Source: Limnohabitans curvus
GTDB lineage: Bacteria; Pseudomonadota; Gammaproteobacteria; Burkholderiales; Burkholderiaceae_C
Assembly: GCF_003063475.1 (NCBI RefSeq)
Contig: NZ_NESP01000001.1
Location: 2,480,001-2,544,000, forward strand
Length of the DNA: 64,000 nucleotides
Reading direction: 5' to 3'
Positions 1 to 11,992 of the stretch are shown here, one piece after another. The notes beneath the pieces are model-generated. The model searched no databases. It was given only the letters and a program-made list of their open reading frames with translations, and had not been told where the DNA came from. How positions within the stretch are numbered: position 1 is the first letter of the stretch; each line of letters begins with the position of its first letter. Made by a program: the position numbers and the translations under genes.

Positions 1-321
1 CCGTTTGCGGTGTGGGAGCTATATCAAGCCAGTACACCAGAAGTTGGTGCACATGCCTTGTGGATGATGGTCGCCACCGCTTTGTTCCCTGGTGTGGGCG
101 CTTATTGGATTTATGGCTGGACACAAAAGATTTTGGGTGCCAGTCGTGTGGCAATGACCTTGTACCTTGGACCGCTTTATACCGCTGCGGTGGCCTGGCT
201 GGTGCTTGACGAGCCTTTGGGGTTACACCACTTGACTGGCGGTGTGTTGATTTTGTCTGGCGTGGCTTTGGTCATGGCCGTGCAGGGCGTCTTAAGTCGC
301 CAAGACGGCCGCGAAGGCTGA
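1..321 (+). CDS. EamA/DMT-family transporter, C-terminal part
   Basis: The reading frame is open from the first base and stops at 321, so only the last ~106 residues are present. The fragment contains several hydrophobic membrane segments, and the stretch with GASRVAMTLYLGPLY followed by WLVLDEPL is typical of the second EamA repeat of drug/metabolite transporters. The substrate cannot be read from the sequence. The gene converges on the GntR gene at 323 with one base between the stops. The GTG at 10 is internal and is not proposed as the start. Confidence 0.8.
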   Translation, partial: PFAVWELYQASTPEVGAHALWMMVATALFPGVGAYWIYGWTQKILGASRVAMTLYLGPLYTAAVAWLVLDEPLGLHHLTGGVLILSGVALVMAVQGVLSRQDGREG

Positions 322-322
322 G

Positions 323-958
323 TTAGCTCGCGGCTTCCAAGCCGTTGGCAAAGTGCGCGTTCATGCACTGCACACTCATGGCCACATTGCGCGCCATCAG
401 CGCATCCATGATGGCTTGGTGCTCTTTCAACGACTCTTCCAAACGGCCAGTCTTGAGCAGTGAGTTGTGGCGGTTGAGCTTCATCACCTTGCGCAAGTCA
501 GCCACCATTTGGTCACGCCAACGGTTGTTGGCAATTTCCAGCAATCGCATGTGAAAGCGTTCGTTGATTTCAAAGAACTTTTCGCGGTCAGCCACGGCGG
601 CGGTCAATTCGGCGTGCAGGGCTTGCAAATCTTGCAGTTGTTCAGGCGTTGCATCCTTGGCCACCACGCCTGCGGCATCTGACTCTAGTAAAGAGAGCAG
701 GTGGTACACATCGCGTTGATCTTTTTCATTCACCTCGGTCACGTAGGCACCGCGGCGCACCTTCATGGTGACCAAGCCTTCGGCGGCGAGCACCTTGAGG
801 GCTTCGCGCATGGGGGTGCGGCTGATGCCGTATTCCTCGGCCAAGCGCATCTCGTCAATCCAGCTTCCTGGCTCTAACTCGCTCGCAAAAATGCGCTGAC
901 GAAGCAGTTCGGCTACTTCTTCATACAGGGCGCGAGGCGTGAGGGTGACGGCGGACAT
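323..958 (-). CDS. GntR-family transcriptional regulator, FCD subfamily
   Basis: A 211-residue protein with an N-terminal winged helix (about residues 10-75; 'EYGISRTPMREALKVLAAEGL' region is the classic GntR recognition helix) and a C-terminal all-helical FCD ligand-binding domain (about 85-205) with the metal/ligand His residues expected in that fold (NERFHMRLLE; MNAHF). FCD regulators usually bind organic acids or their CoA-related metabolites. It is divergent from the propionyl-CoA operon starting at 1092, so control of that operon is a reasonable inference, not a demonstrated one. Confidence 0.88.
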   Translation of the reverse strand: MSAVTLTPRALYEEVAELLRQRIFASELEPGSWIDEMRLAEEYGISRTPMREALKVLAAEGLVTMKVRRGAYVTEVNEKDQRDVYHLLSLLESDAAGVVAKDATPEQLQDLQALHAELTAAVADREKFFEINERFHMRLLEIANNRWRDQMVADLRKVMKLNRHNSLLKTGRLEESLKEHQAIMDALMARNVAMSVQCMNAHFANGLEAAS

Positions 959-989
959 GGGCTTGAATTGTAAGACTAAATAAGATTTT

Positions 990-1017
990 GCATCAATAAT
1001 TATGAATGATATGATGC
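990..1017. promoter_or_regulatory. candidate operator, inverted repeat GCATCA...TGATGC
   Basis: AT-rich sequence between the divergent GntR gene and mcm carries arms GCATCA (990-995) and TGATGC (1012-1017) separated by 16 bases. Position between regulator and putative target operon fits a GntR operator, but the arms are short and the spacing is long for this family. Confidence 0.3.
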
Positions 1018-1091
1018 CTAAAGCACATAGCCCATGGGGTTAACCTTGGGTTTGTTTGATAGCTGAAAACACCTTTCACGAGTGATTTGCC

Positions 1092-3298
<2,207 letters not shown>

Positions 3299-3302
<4 letters not shown>

Positions 3303-4330
3303 CACCTGAGCAGTTGCTCGACGGTTTGCTGCGCGGCAACGCTGCCGCGCAGCGGCGTGCCATGGCCAAAGCCATCACGCTTTTAGAATCGACCCGCACC
3401 GATCACCGAGCCTTGGCCGATGACTTGCTCACGGCCATGCTGCCGCACACGGGCAAGTCGTTTCGATTGGGCATCAGTGGTGTGCCGGGCGTGGGCAAGT
3501 CCACCTTCATTGAGGCGCTCGGCCTTTACTTGATTGCTCAGGGCCATCGTGTGGCGGTGCTGACCATTGACCCGTCTTCGACCGTGTCTGGCGGCTCCAT
3601 CTTGGGTGACAAAACCCGCATGGAGTTTTTAAGCGTGCACGACCAAGCCTACATTCGCCCCAGTCCATCGAGTGGCACTCTGGGTGGTGTGGCCGAAAAA
3701 ACGCGTGAGTCCATGCTGGTCTGCGAAGCCGCTGGTTACGACGTGGTCATTGTCGAAACTGTGGGCGTGGGCCAAAGTGAAACCGCTGTGGCCAACATGA
3801 CCGACATGTTTGTGTTGTTGCAATTGCCCAATGCGGGCGACGACTTGCAAGCCATCAAAAAAGGCGTGATGGAGATTGCCGATTTGGTGGTCATCAACAA
3901 AGCCGACATCGACGCCACCGCAGCCACGCGCGCGCAACTGCAAATCACCAGTGCCTTGCAATTGCTGGGCATGCACGGTGGCGCTGGCCATGCGCACCGC
4001 AACACCGAGGTGTGGCACCCGAAAGTGGTGCAGCTCAGCGCTTTGCTGAACCAAGGGGTGGATGCGTTTTGGGCCGCCGTGTGCGAGTTCAAAGCCTTGC
4101 AAACCCAGAACGGCCGCTTTGCAGAGCGCCGCCAACACCAAGCCTTGTCGTGGATGTGGGAGCGCATCGACGCCGGTCTGAAACAAAACTTCCGGGCGCA
4201 GCCGCGTGTGCAAACGCTGCTGCCCCAACTCAGCCAGCAAGTCGCTACGGGCCAATTGGCCGCGTCGACGGCTGCCCGTCAACTGCTCGGCGCTTATGAA
4301 ACGAAAAGTCAAAGCGCTGGGTTAATTTGA
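3299..4330 (+). CDS. meaB: methylmalonyl-CoA mutase-associated GTPase MeaB (ArgK-type)
   Basis: A 343-residue G3E-family P-loop GTPase. The Walker A motif GVPGVGKST lies near residue 60, a Walker B-like segment [13 protein letters not shown] follows, and the guanine-specificity motif NKAD is near residue 199. MeaB protects and reactivates methylmalonyl-CoA mutase by gating cobalamin delivery. Starts with GTG at 3299, sharing bases with the mcm stop (GTGA), so translation is probably coupled to mcm, consistent with a mutase-chaperone pair. Confidence 0.95.
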
Positions 4331-4357
4331 AATCTTCCTGGAGAAAAGAGAGCCACC

Positions 4358-5890
4358 ATGCAAGACATCATTGAACAACTGGAAAAAAAGCGCGCTGCGG
4401 CCCGCTTGGGCGGCGGGCAAAAGCGCATTGATGCGCAGCACGCCAAAGGCAAGCTCACGGCCCGCGAGCGCATCGAAGTCTTGCTCGACGAAGGCACCTT
4501 CGAAGAGTGGGACATGTTCGTCGAACACCGTTGCACCGACTTCGGCATGGAAGACAACAAAATTCCTGGCGACGGCGTGGTCACCGGCTACGGCATGATC
4601 AACGGCCGTTTGGTGTTTGTGTTCAGCCAGGACTTCACCGTGTACGGTGGCGCTTTGTCTGAAACACACGCCGAGAAGATTTGCAAAATCATGGACCAAG
4701 CCATGAAAGTCGGCGCTCCCGTGATCGGTTTGAACGACTCGGGCGGTGCCCGTATTCAAGAAGGCGTGGCGTCACTCGGCGGTTACGCCGAAGTGTTCCA
4801 GCGCAACGTGATGGCCAGCGGTGTGGTTCCCCAGATCAGCATGATCATGGGCCCATCGGCTGGTGGCGCGGTTTATTCGCCCGCGCTGACTGACTTCATC
4901 TTCATGGTCAAAGACACGTCTTACATGTTCGTGACCGGCCCCGAAGTGGTCAAAACCGTGACCCACGAAGAAGTGACGGCTGAAGAACTCGGCGGCGCGT
5001 TGACCCACACCACCAAGAGTGGTGTGGCCGACATGGCCTTTGAGAACGACGTCGAAGCTTTGTTGATGTTGCGTCGCCTCTACAACTACCTGCCCCTGAA
5101 CAACCGCGAAAAAGCACCCGTGCGTGCGAGTGGTGACCCCTCCGGCCGCTTGGACATGAGCCTCGACACCTTGGTGCCCGAGAACCCCAACAAAGCGTAT
5201 GACATGAAGGAACTCATCGTCAAAACCGTGGACGATGGCGACTTTTTTGAGCTGCAACCCGACTACGCCAAGAACATCCTGATCGGCTTTGCCCGCATGG
5301 AAGGCCAGACCGTGGGCATCGTGGCCAACCAGCCTTTGGTGCTGGCCGGATGCCTGGACATCAAGAGCTCCATCAAGGCCGCCCGCTTTGTGCGCTTTTG
5401 CGATGCGTTCAATATCCCTGTGGTGACGTTTGTGGACGTGCCCGGCTTCATGCCCGGCACCTCACAAGAGTACGGCGGCATTATCAAGCACGGCGCCAAG
5501 TTGCTGTACGCGTACGCTGAGTGCACAGTGCCAAAAATCACCGTCATCACCCGCAAGGCCTACGGCGGCGCGTACGACGTGATGGCTTCCAAGCACTTGC
5601 GCGGCGACGTGAACTTTGCCTGGCCCAACGCCGAGATCGCGGTCATGGGTGCCAAGGGTGCGGTGGAAATCATCTTCCGCGAAGACAAGGGCGACCCCGA
5701 AAAACTGGCGGCCAAAGAAGCCGAATACAAAGCCCGTTTTGCCAACCCGTTTGTGGCCGGCGCACGCGGCTTCATCGACGACGTGATCCAGCCGCACGAG
5801 ACACGCAAGCGCATCTGCCGCTCGCTGGTCATGCTCAAAGACAAGAAGATTGAAAACCCATGGCGCAAGCACGGGAACATTCCGCTTTAA
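4358..5890 (+). CDS. pccB: propionyl-CoA carboxylase beta subunit (carboxyltransferase)
   Basis: 510 residues, the usual length for PccB. It transfers carboxyl from biotin to propionyl-CoA, giving (S)-methylmalonyl-CoA. Both crotonase-like carboxyltransferase halves are present, with oxyanion-hole glycine pairs in [14 protein letters not shown] (N half) and [11 protein letters not shown] (C half), and DVPGFMPG between. The start at 4358 follows a GGAG element in ctggagaaaag. It lies 27 bp after meaB and 20 bp before pccA. Confidence 0.96.
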   Translation: MQDIIEQLEKKRAAARLGGGQKRIDAQHAKGKLTARERIEVLLDEGTFEEWDMFVEHRCTDFGMEDNKIPGDGVVTGYGMINGRLVFVFSQDFTVYGGALSETHAEKICKIMDQAMKVGAPVIGLNDSGGARIQEGVASLGGYAEVFQRNVMASGVVPQISMIMGPSAGGAVYSPALTDFIFMVKDTSYMFVTGPEVVKTVTHEEVTAEELGGALTHTTKSGVADMAFENDVEALLMLRRLYNYLPLNNREKAPVRASGDPSGRLDMSLDTLVPENPNKAYDMKELIVKTVDDGDFFELQPDYAKNILIGFARMEGQTVGIVANQPLVLAGCLDIKSSIKAARFVRFCDAFNIPVVTFVDVPGFMPGTSQEYGGIIKHGAKLLYAYAECTVPKITVITRKAYGGAYDVMASKHLRGDVNFAWPNAEIAVMGAKGAVEIIFREDKGDPEKLAAKEAEYKARFANPFVAGARGFIDDVIQPHETRKRICRSLVMLKDKKIENPWRKHGNIPL

Positions 5891-5910
5891 GCCCGAAGGA
5901 GAAGAAGAAC

Positions 5911-7959
5911 ATGTTTACCAAAATCCTGATTGCCAACCGTGGCGAAATTGCCTGCCGCGTCATCGCCACTGCCCAAAAGATGGGCATCAAAACCGTGGCC
6001 GTTTATTCTGAAGCCGACAAAGAAGCACGCCATGTGATGCTGGCCGACGAAGCCGTGTTGATTGGCCCTGCAGCTTCGCGTGAGTCGTACCTGGTGGCCG
6101 ACAAAATCATCGCTGCCGCCAAAGCCACCGGCGCGCAAGCGATTCACCCCGGCTACGGCTTCTTGAGCGAGAACGCCGAGTTCTCCAAGCGCTGCGAAGA
6201 CGAAGGCATCGCCTTCATCGGCCCACGCCACTTCTCGATCGCCGCCATGGGCGACAAGATCGAATCTAAAAAGTTAGCTGGTGCTGCTGGCGTGAGCTGT
6301 ATTCCTGGCTACAACGATGCCATCGACACCGCCGAACAAGCGGTCGAGATTGCCAAAGGCATTGGTTACCCCGTGATGATCAAGGCCTCGGCCGGCGGCG
6401 GTGGCAAGGGCTTGCGTGTGGCCTTCAACGACAAAGAAGCGCTTGAAGGTTTCACGTCTTGCCGCAATGAAGCACGCAACAGTTTTGGCGATGACCGCGT
6501 GTTCATCGAAAAATACGTGCTCGAGCCTCGTCACATTGAGATTCAAGTGTTGGGTGACAGCCATGGCAACGTGGTGTATTTGAACGAGCGCGAGTGCTCG
6601 ATCCAACGCCGTCACCAAAAAGTGATTGAAGAGGCGCCATCGCCGTTCATCAGCGAAGCCACCCGCAAAGCCATGGGCGAACAAGCCGTGGCCTTGGCCA
6701 AAGCTGTGAAGTACCAATCTGCCGGTACGGTCGAATTCGTGGTCGGCAAAGACCAAGACTTCTACTTCCTCGAGATGAACACCCGTTTGCAGGTGGAGCA
6801 TCCCGTGACCGAAGCCATCACGGGCCTCGATTTGGTCGAGATGATGATTCGCGTGGCAGCTGGTGAGAAATTGCCAATCGCGCAAAAAGATGTGCAACGC
6901 AATGGCTGGTCCATTGAATGTCGTATCAACGCCGAAGACCCGTTCCGCAATTTCTTGCCATCGACAGGCCGCTTGGTGCGTTTCCAAACGCCCAAACAAA
7001 CCATGTTCCAAGGTAATACGGCTGACTTGCTTGGTGTGCGTGTAGACACGGGTGTGCAAGATGGCGGTGAAATTCCGATGTTCTATGACTCGATGATCGC
7101 CAAGCTCATCGTGCACGGCAAAGACCGCAACGACGCGATTGCCAAAATGCGCGAAGCCTTGAACGGTTTTGTGATTCGCGGCATCAGCTCGAACATCCCG
7201 TTCCAAGCCGCTTTGTTGGCGCATCCCAAGTTTGTGTCGGGCGACTTCAACACGGGCTTCATTGCTGAGCAATACAGCAAAGGTTTCCGCGCCGAAGACG
7301 TGCCGCATGACGACCACGACTTTTTGGCTGCTTTGGCTGCATTCGTGCGTCGCAAGTCACGCCAACGCGCTGCCAATCTGAGCGGCCAGTTGCCTGGCTA
7401 CGACGTGCAGATTGGTCAAGACTACGCTGTGGTTGAGTTGGGCCAAGGCGGTGACAACCGTTACGTGCAAGTGCACGTGGACGAGTTCGTGGGCAAGCCG
7501 GGTGTGGCGCAAATCACCATCGGTGGCAAAACCTACGCGATTGAAAGCAAGTCACGCTTGAACGACATCCGCATCGAAGGCACTTGCAACGGCAAACCGT
7601 TCACGGCACAAATCGAACGCGGCACCTTGAAGAATCCATTGGCTTTGCAAGTGCAACACAACGGCACCCGCATTGAAGCTTTGGTGATGTCTCCACGCAT
7701 GGCCGAGTTGCACAAGTTGATGCCATTCAAAGCACCACCTGATTTGAGCCGCTATGTGTTGTCGCCCATGCCGGGCTTGTTGGTCGAAGTGTCCGTGACA
7801 CCTGGCCAAAAAGTGCAAGCGGGTGAGCGCGTGGCTGTGATCGAAGCCATGAAGATGGAAAACGTATTGTTCGCTGCGCAAGACGGCGTGGTCAAACAAG
7901 TGGTGGCCGCCAAAGGCGAGTCACTCACGGTTGACCAAATGATTGTGGAGTTCGAATAA
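5911..7959 (+). CDS. pccA: propionyl-/acetyl-CoA carboxylase biotin-carboxylase and biotin-carrier subunit
   Basis: 682 residues from the ATG at 5911, chosen because a purine-rich ribosome site (GAAGGAGAAGAAG) lies just upstream and MFTKILIANRGEIACRV is the canonical N-terminus; an in-frame ATG at 5860 lies inside pccB. Order: biotin carboxylase N-domain, ATP-grasp (glycine-rich loop SAGGGGKGL near residue 163), C-domain, BT-type linker, and biotinyl domain with the AMKM biotinylation site near the C-terminus. Together with PccB it makes methylmalonyl-CoA from propionyl-CoA. Confidence 0.96.
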   Translation: MFTKILIANRGEIACRVIATAQKMGIKTVAVYSEADKEARHVMLADEAVLIGPAASRESYLVADKIIAAAKATGAQAIHPGYGFLSENAEFSKRCEDEGIAFIGPRHFSIAAMGDKIESKKLAGAAGVSCIPGYNDAIDTAEQAVEIAKGIGYPVMIKASAGGGGKGLRVAFNDKEALEGFTSCRNEARNSFGDDRVFIEKYVLEPRHIEIQVLGDSHGNVVYLNERECSIQRRHQKVIEEAPSPFISEATRKAMGEQAVALAKAVKYQSAGTVEFVVGKDQDFYFLEMNTRLQVEHPVTEAITGLDLVEMMIRVAAGEKLPIAQKDVQRNGWSIECRINAEDPFRNFLPSTGRLVRFQTPKQTMFQGNTADLLGVRVDTGVQDGGEIPMFYDSMIAKLIVHGKDRNDAIAKMREALNGFVIRGISSNIPFQAALLAHPKFVSGDFNTGFIAEQYSKGFRAEDVPHDDHDFLAALAAFVRRKSRQRAANLSGQLPGYDVQIGQDYAVVELGQGGDNRYVQVHVDEFVGKPGVAQITIGGKTYAIESKSRLNDIRIEGTCNGKPFTAQIERGTLKNPLALQVQHNGTRIEALVMSPRMAELHKLMPFKAPPDLSRYVLSPMPGLLVEVSVTPGQKVQAGERVAVIEAMKMENVLFAAQDGVVKQVVAAKGESLTVDQMIVEFE

Positions 7960-8451
7960 ATGAGCGCCGCAAGCCGCCCATTCAAAGTACTCGGCATTCA
8001 ACAAATCGCCATCGGCGGCCCTGACAAGGGCCGTTTGAAGAAGCTTTGGGTTGACATGTTTGGCCTCGAAGTCACGGGCACGTTTCAGAGCGAACGCGAG
8101 AACGTGGACGAAGACATTTGCGCGATTGGCGTTGGCCCCTTCAAGGTCGAAGTCGATTTGATGCAACCCATGGACATCGAGAAAAAGCCTGCGGTTCACG
8201 CCACGCCGTTGAACCACATCGGTTTGTGGATCGATGACCTGCCCGTGGCTGTGGAGTGGCTCACGGCACAAGGCGTGCGCTTTGCGCCGGGCGGCATCCG
8301 CAAGGGCGCTGCTGGCTTTGATATCACCTTCATGCACCCCAAGGCGAATGACGAGTTCCCCATCGGTGGCGAAGGTGTGTTGATTGAGTTGGTGCAAGCC
8401 CCGCCTGAAGTGGTGAAGGCTTTCGCGGCCTTGGCAGCTTCGCACGCGTAA
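7960..8451 (+). CDS. mce: methylmalonyl-CoA epimerase-like VOC protein
   Basis: 163 residues; starts directly after the pccA stop. Two betaalphabetabetabeta VOC modules are visible, with metal-ligand candidates in 'IQQIAIGG' (replacing the usual H by Q/I in the first module), [10 protein letters not shown] and VLIELVQ. Family members interconvert (S)- and (R)-methylmalonyl-CoA, the step needed between PccAB and the mutase. The position in the operon supports this strongly. The unusual first motif means a glyoxalase/dioxygenase-like paralogue cannot be fully excluded. Confidence 0.82.
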   Translation: MSAASRPFKVLGIQQIAIGGPDKGRLKKLWVDMFGLEVTGTFQSERENVDEDICAIGVGPFKVEVDLMQPMDIEKKPAVHATPLNHIGLWIDDLPVAVEWLTAQGVRFAPGGIRKGAAGFDITFMHPKANDEFPIGGEGVLIELVQAPPEVVKAFAALAASHA

Positions 8452-8520
8452 CGCGAGGCATACGCTTATGGTGATAGCGCTGCTTTCCTAGCTTGGCATG
8501 CACTTGCGATGTACTAACAA

Positions 8521-8550
8521 AAAAAGCCGTGACGTTGTCACGGCTTTTTT
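8521..8550. terminator. rho-independent terminator, bidirectional
   Basis: A stem AGCCGTGAC / GTCACGGCT with a 3-nt loop is flanked by A5 on the left and T6 on the right. It sits between the convergent propionyl-CoA operon and the MFS gene and can serve both strands. Confidence 0.9.
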
Positions 8551-8577
8551 ATGTCACTTGCTATCAATCTAGTTGAA

Positions 8578-9780
8578 TTATTCGTGCATAGATACCCGCT
8601 TGGCCAACACATACGCCAGCAAAGACGCGCAGGTTGCCACGACGGCACACAGCCAATAGTGCGTGACTTGTCCGCTCGGTTCGTTCTGCAGCAGCATGCC
8701 GCCAACCCAGGCCGCTACACCCATGGCGAACGATTGCACCGCACCGTTGAGTGACATGAAGGTGCCACGAAATTTAGGATTGGCTGCCGAGGTGAGCAAA
8801 GCCATGCCCGGAATCATGCGTGCGTTCATGGCAAAGAACAAAGTGCTGGTGACCAGCAACACCACATACAGCGGCACAGGCTCGATCAGCGTGATGGCAA
8901 ACATCGGAATGATCGAGAACAGCACTGCGCGTTGAAACGTTTCACGCTTGCCCAAGCGGTCTGTGACGCCGCCCACCCAGCGGCCGCTGAATAGGGTGAC
9001 CACGCCGCCACAAAAGTACAGCCACGGAATTTCGTTGGGGGCCATCACCTGGTTGTTTTGCAAATACAGCGTGATGTACGGAATGATGGTGAAGGCGGCA
9101 AACATCATGGTGGCTGATAACAGCAAGGCCATGCGTTGGTTGGGCTCGCTCAGCACTTGGCCCATGGCGTGCAACACATGTTTGTCTTTGGCGTGGGCCA
9201 CATGGGCATCTAACTTGGGCACGCTGTAGTTGGCCAACACGCCCACAGCGATGCACATCACACCAATTCCAAAGAAGGCGGTGTGCCAGCCCCAGAGGTT
9301 GGCAAACAACAAGCCCGCAGGGACGCCGGCCACGGTGGCCACAGAGAACGACGTCATCACAATGCCGGTGGCGCGACCACGACGCTCGAACGGCACCACA
9401 TCACCAATGATGGTTTGCGTCATGGTGGACAGCACGCCTCCAAAAAAGCCAGAGGCAATGCGTGCGGCCATCAGCCAGCCATAGGTGGGTGCAATGCCGC
9501 AGGCCACGGTGGTGAGGGCGAACAACACATAGAGCGTGAGCAACAAACGCTTGCGGTCAAAGCGGTCAATGAAAGTGGTGGCAAACAAGCCAGACAGGCC
9601 CGCCGCCACGGTGTAGGCCGAGACCAACAAACCAAACTCAGCGAAGCTGATGGCAAACAAGCTGGTCAGCTGTGGGCCGAGCGGCATCATGATCATGAAG
9701 TCCACGATGTGTGTGAACTGAATGCCGGCGAGCGACAAAAGAAGCAGAAGTTCTCTGCGTGCAGTGAGTTGGGTGTGCAT
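8578..9780 (-). CDS. major facilitator superfamily transporter
   Basis: About 400 residues with twelve predicted membrane segments. The motif-A-like loop between TM2 and TM3 reads GLFATTFIDRFDRKRLL, so this belongs with proton-coupled sugar/drug antiporters of the AraJ/DHA1 type. The substrate is unknown. Start is uncertain: ATG at 9780 begins just before the first membrane segment but lacks a clear ribosome site. A TTG at 9837 in the same frame overlaps the stop of the ferredoxin gene upstream (TTGA) and would be translationally coupled, adding 19 residues. Confidence 0.85.
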   Translation of the reverse strand: MHTQLTARRELLLLLSLAGIQFTHIVDFMIMMPLGPQLTSLFAISFAEFGLLVSAYTVAAGLSGLFATTFIDRFDRKRLLLTLYVLFALTTVACGIAPTYGWLMAARIASGFFGGVLSTMTQTIIGDVVPFERRGRATGIVMTSFSVATVAGVPAGLLFANLWGWHTAFFGIGVMCIAVGVLANYSVPKLDAHVAHAKDKHVLHAMGQVLSEPNQRMALLLSATMMFAAFTIIPYITLYLQNNQVMAPNEIPWLYFCGGVVTLFSGRWVGGVTDRLGKRETFQRAVLFSIIPMFAITLIEPVPLYVVLLVTSTLFFAMNARMIPGMALLTSAANPKFRGTFMSLNGAVQSFAMGVAAWVGGMLLQNEPSGQVTHYWLCAVVATCASLLAYVLAKRVSMHE

Positions 9781-9833
9781 TGAAATGTCAGGTATCGCGG
9801 GGAGGGCAGAAGGTGCCCTTGCCGCTGTGTCAG

Positions 9834-10493
9834 TCAAGCTTTGGTGGCTTGGCGGGCTTTGGCTTTGGCGAGTGCGGCCTCAATGATCGCACGTTTGCGA
9901 TCGACCTCGGGTGCGTGCTCGGTCCCTTTGGTGTGTGCGGGCAGGTCGGCAAGTTTTTTCACAGCTTTGGCTTGCAAGCGCTCGTCATGTTCTACTGCCT
10001 CACGCTTCAAACGGGCAAGGCGTGTGTCGTAGCGCTGACGCGCGAGGTTAGCCAGTTCTTGCGGCCATGAGGCCCAACCGCTGAGGTTGATGTCGATGGG
10101 TTCGAGTGAGATGCAGTCCACAGGGCAAGCAGGAATGCAGAGCTCGCAGCCCGTGCAATAACTTTCCACCACGGTGTGCATGCGCTTGTTGGCGCCGATG
10201 ATTGCATCGGTTGGGCATACCGCAATGCACAGCGTGCAGCCAATGCACCACGCCTCGTCAATGATGGCGATGGTGCGTGGGCCTTCTAAGCCGTTTTCTG
10301 GATTCAGGGGAAGGGCGGGCTTGCCGGTGAGGGCAGCCAGCCGTTCAACGCCTTCGGTGCCGCCTGGTGGGCACTGGTTGATGTCAGCCTCGCCTTGGAC
10401 GATCGCCTCGGCGTAGCGCTGACAGTCAGGGTAGCCACAGCGCGTGCATTGCGTTTGTGGCAGGGCGTTGTTGAGCTGTTCGACCAGACTCAC
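9834..10493 (-). CDS. rsxB: RnfB/RsxB-like iron-sulfur electron-transfer protein
   Basis: 219 residues. The N-terminal CTRCGYPDC...CPPGG motif is the 4Fe-4S domain of RnfB, followed by two CxxCxxCxxxCP ferredoxin motifs ([12 protein letters not shown] and [12 protein letters not shown]) near residues 82-125 and a charged helical tail. It lacks the N-terminal membrane anchor of true RnfB, and no other rnf genes are adjacent, so it is an orphan, probably soluble, ferredoxin of unknown partner. Start is GTG at 10493, overlapping the phaZ stop (GTGA); the two are likely co-transcribed. Confidence 0.85.
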   Translation of the reverse strand: MSLVEQLNNALPQTQCTRCGYPDCQRYAEAIVQGEADINQCPPGGTEGVERLAALTGKPALPLNPENGLEGPRTIAIIDEAWCIGCTLCIAVCPTDAIIGANKRMHTVVESYCTGCELCIPACPVDCISLEPIDINLSGWASWPQELANLARQRYDTRLARLKREAVEHDERLQAKAVKKLADLPAHTKGTEHAPEVDRKRAIIEAALAKAKARQATKA

Positions 10494-11887
10494 TTTTTAG
10501 CAGTAGCGGCTTTTTTAGCTGCAGGCTTGGCCGTCGCTTTGACGGGGGCGGCCTTCTTCGCAACGGGGGGTGCTTTCTTGGCTACAACTTTAGCTTTGGG
10601 CTTGGCGGTCGATTTGCCTTGGCCCTTGTTGTGCTCCAAGATGAAGCTCTTGACGTGTGGGTACACCACTTCGCGCCAACGGCGACCACTGAAGATGCCG
10701 TAGTGACCGGCACCTTTGGCTTCCAAGTGGTGATGCTCTTGGCGAACGATGCCACTGCACAGCTTGTGTGCGGCTTCGGTTTGGCCGGAGCCAGAGATGT
10801 CGTCCAACTCACCTTCCACGGTCAACAGTGCCGTGGTGCGAATGTCTTGCGGGCGCACCAACTCAAGCTTGCCTTGTGGATTTTTAATTTCCCATGTGCC
10901 GCGCACCAGCTTGAAATCTTGGAACACCGTGTTGATGGTTTCCAAGTAGTAATCAGCGTCCATGTCGAGCACGGCGTTGTACTCGTCATAAAAATCGCGG
11001 TGTGAGTCAACGCTGGAGTTGTCACCTTTGATCAAGTCTTTGAAGTAGTCGTAATGGCTCTTCAAGTGGCGATCGGGGTTCATGGCCACGAAGCCGGTGT
11101 GTTGCAAGAAGCCGGGGTACACACGGCGGCCTGCACCTGGAAAGCTGTCTGGCACGCGGTAGATCACGTTGTTTTCAAACCAGCTGTGGCTCTTGTTCAT
11201 GGCCAAGTTGTTCACGGCTGTGGGGGATTTGGTCGCGTCAATCGGGCCACCCATCATGGTCATGGTGATGGGTGTTTTCTCACCACGGCTGGCCATCAGT
11301 GACACAGCAGCCAACACCGGCACGGTGGGCTGGCACACGCTCATGATGTGGCAGTTGCCGTACTTGGATTGCAAATCACGGATGAACTCTTGCACGTAGT
11401 TCACATAGTCGTCGAGGTGGAATTCACCTTCGCTCAGGGGTACCAAGCGTGCGTTTTTCCAATCGGTGACATAGACCTTGTGGTCTTTGAGCATGGTGCG
11501 CACGGTGTCGCGCAACAAGGTGGCGTAGTGGCCAGACAAAGGCGCCACGATCAACACCACAGGTTGTGCTTTGAGTTTGGTCAGCGTGGCCGCGTCGTCG
11601 GTGAAACGTTTGAAACGGCGCAGCTCACAGAAAGGCTTGTCCATTTCGATGCGTTCGTGGATGGCCACGTCCATGCCTTCAACCTGCACAGATTTGATGC
11701 CAAATTGCGGCTTTTCGTAGTCTTTTCCCAGGCGATAGAGCAAGTCATAACCGGCGGACACACGCTGCGCCATAGGGTTCTGGGCCATGGGCGAGTTGGT
11801 TTGACCATAAAGCTTGGAAGCGGCCTGCGCAAAGTCTGCGAACGGCTCCATCAGGCTACGTTGTGTTTCGAAGATTTGGTAAAGCAT
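10490..11887 (-). CDS. phaZ: intracellular polyhydroxybutyrate depolymerase
   Basis: 465 residues. It hydrolyses native intracellular PHB granules. The Ralstonia PhaZa1-type active site with cysteine instead of serine is visible as Cys185 in SVCQPTVP, and the downstream Asp ([12 protein letters not shown]) and His ([13 protein letters not shown]) complete the triad. The last ~35 residues are an added Lys/Ala/Pro-rich tail (repeats of [22 protein letters not shown]) resembling histone H1-like or phasin-associated tails. Such a tail could bind DNA or granule surface; that is inference. ATG at 11887. Confidence 0.94.
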   Translation of the reverse strand: MLYQIFETQRSLMEPFADFAQAASKLYGQTNSPMAQNPMAQRVSAGYDLLYRLGKDYEKPQFGIKSVQVEGMDVAIHERIEMDKPFCELRRFKRFTDDAATLTKLKAQPVVLIVAPLSGHYATLLRDTVRTMLKDHKVYVTDWKNARLVPLSEGEFHLDDYVNYVQEFIRDLQSKYGNCHIMSVCQPTVPVLAAVSLMASRGEKTPITMTMMGGPIDATKSPTAVNNLAMNKSHSWFENNVIYRVPDSFPGAGRRVYPGFLQHTGFVAMNPDRHLKSHYDYFKDLIKGDNSSVDSHRDFYDEYNAVLDMDADYYLETINTVFQDFKLVRGTWEIKNPQGKLELVRPQDIRTTALLTVEGELDDISGSGQTEAAHKLCSGIVRQEHHHLEAKGAGHYGIFSGRRWREVVYPHVKSFILEHNKGQGKSTAKPKAKVVAKKAPPVAKKAAPVKATAKPAAKKAATAKK

Positions 11888-11992
11888 GGTTTTGTCTTAA
11901 TAATGTTGCAGCGCAATATAGCAGCTGTTAATGGGTTGAAAATGGAGTCTGTCCCCCAATTTACTTTTGACAACCATTTGTCCTAGACCTTG

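Noticed and set aside
6274..7317. 347-residue minus-strand frame within pccA
   Set aside because: Mirror frame produced by codon bias in pccA, without family resemblance.
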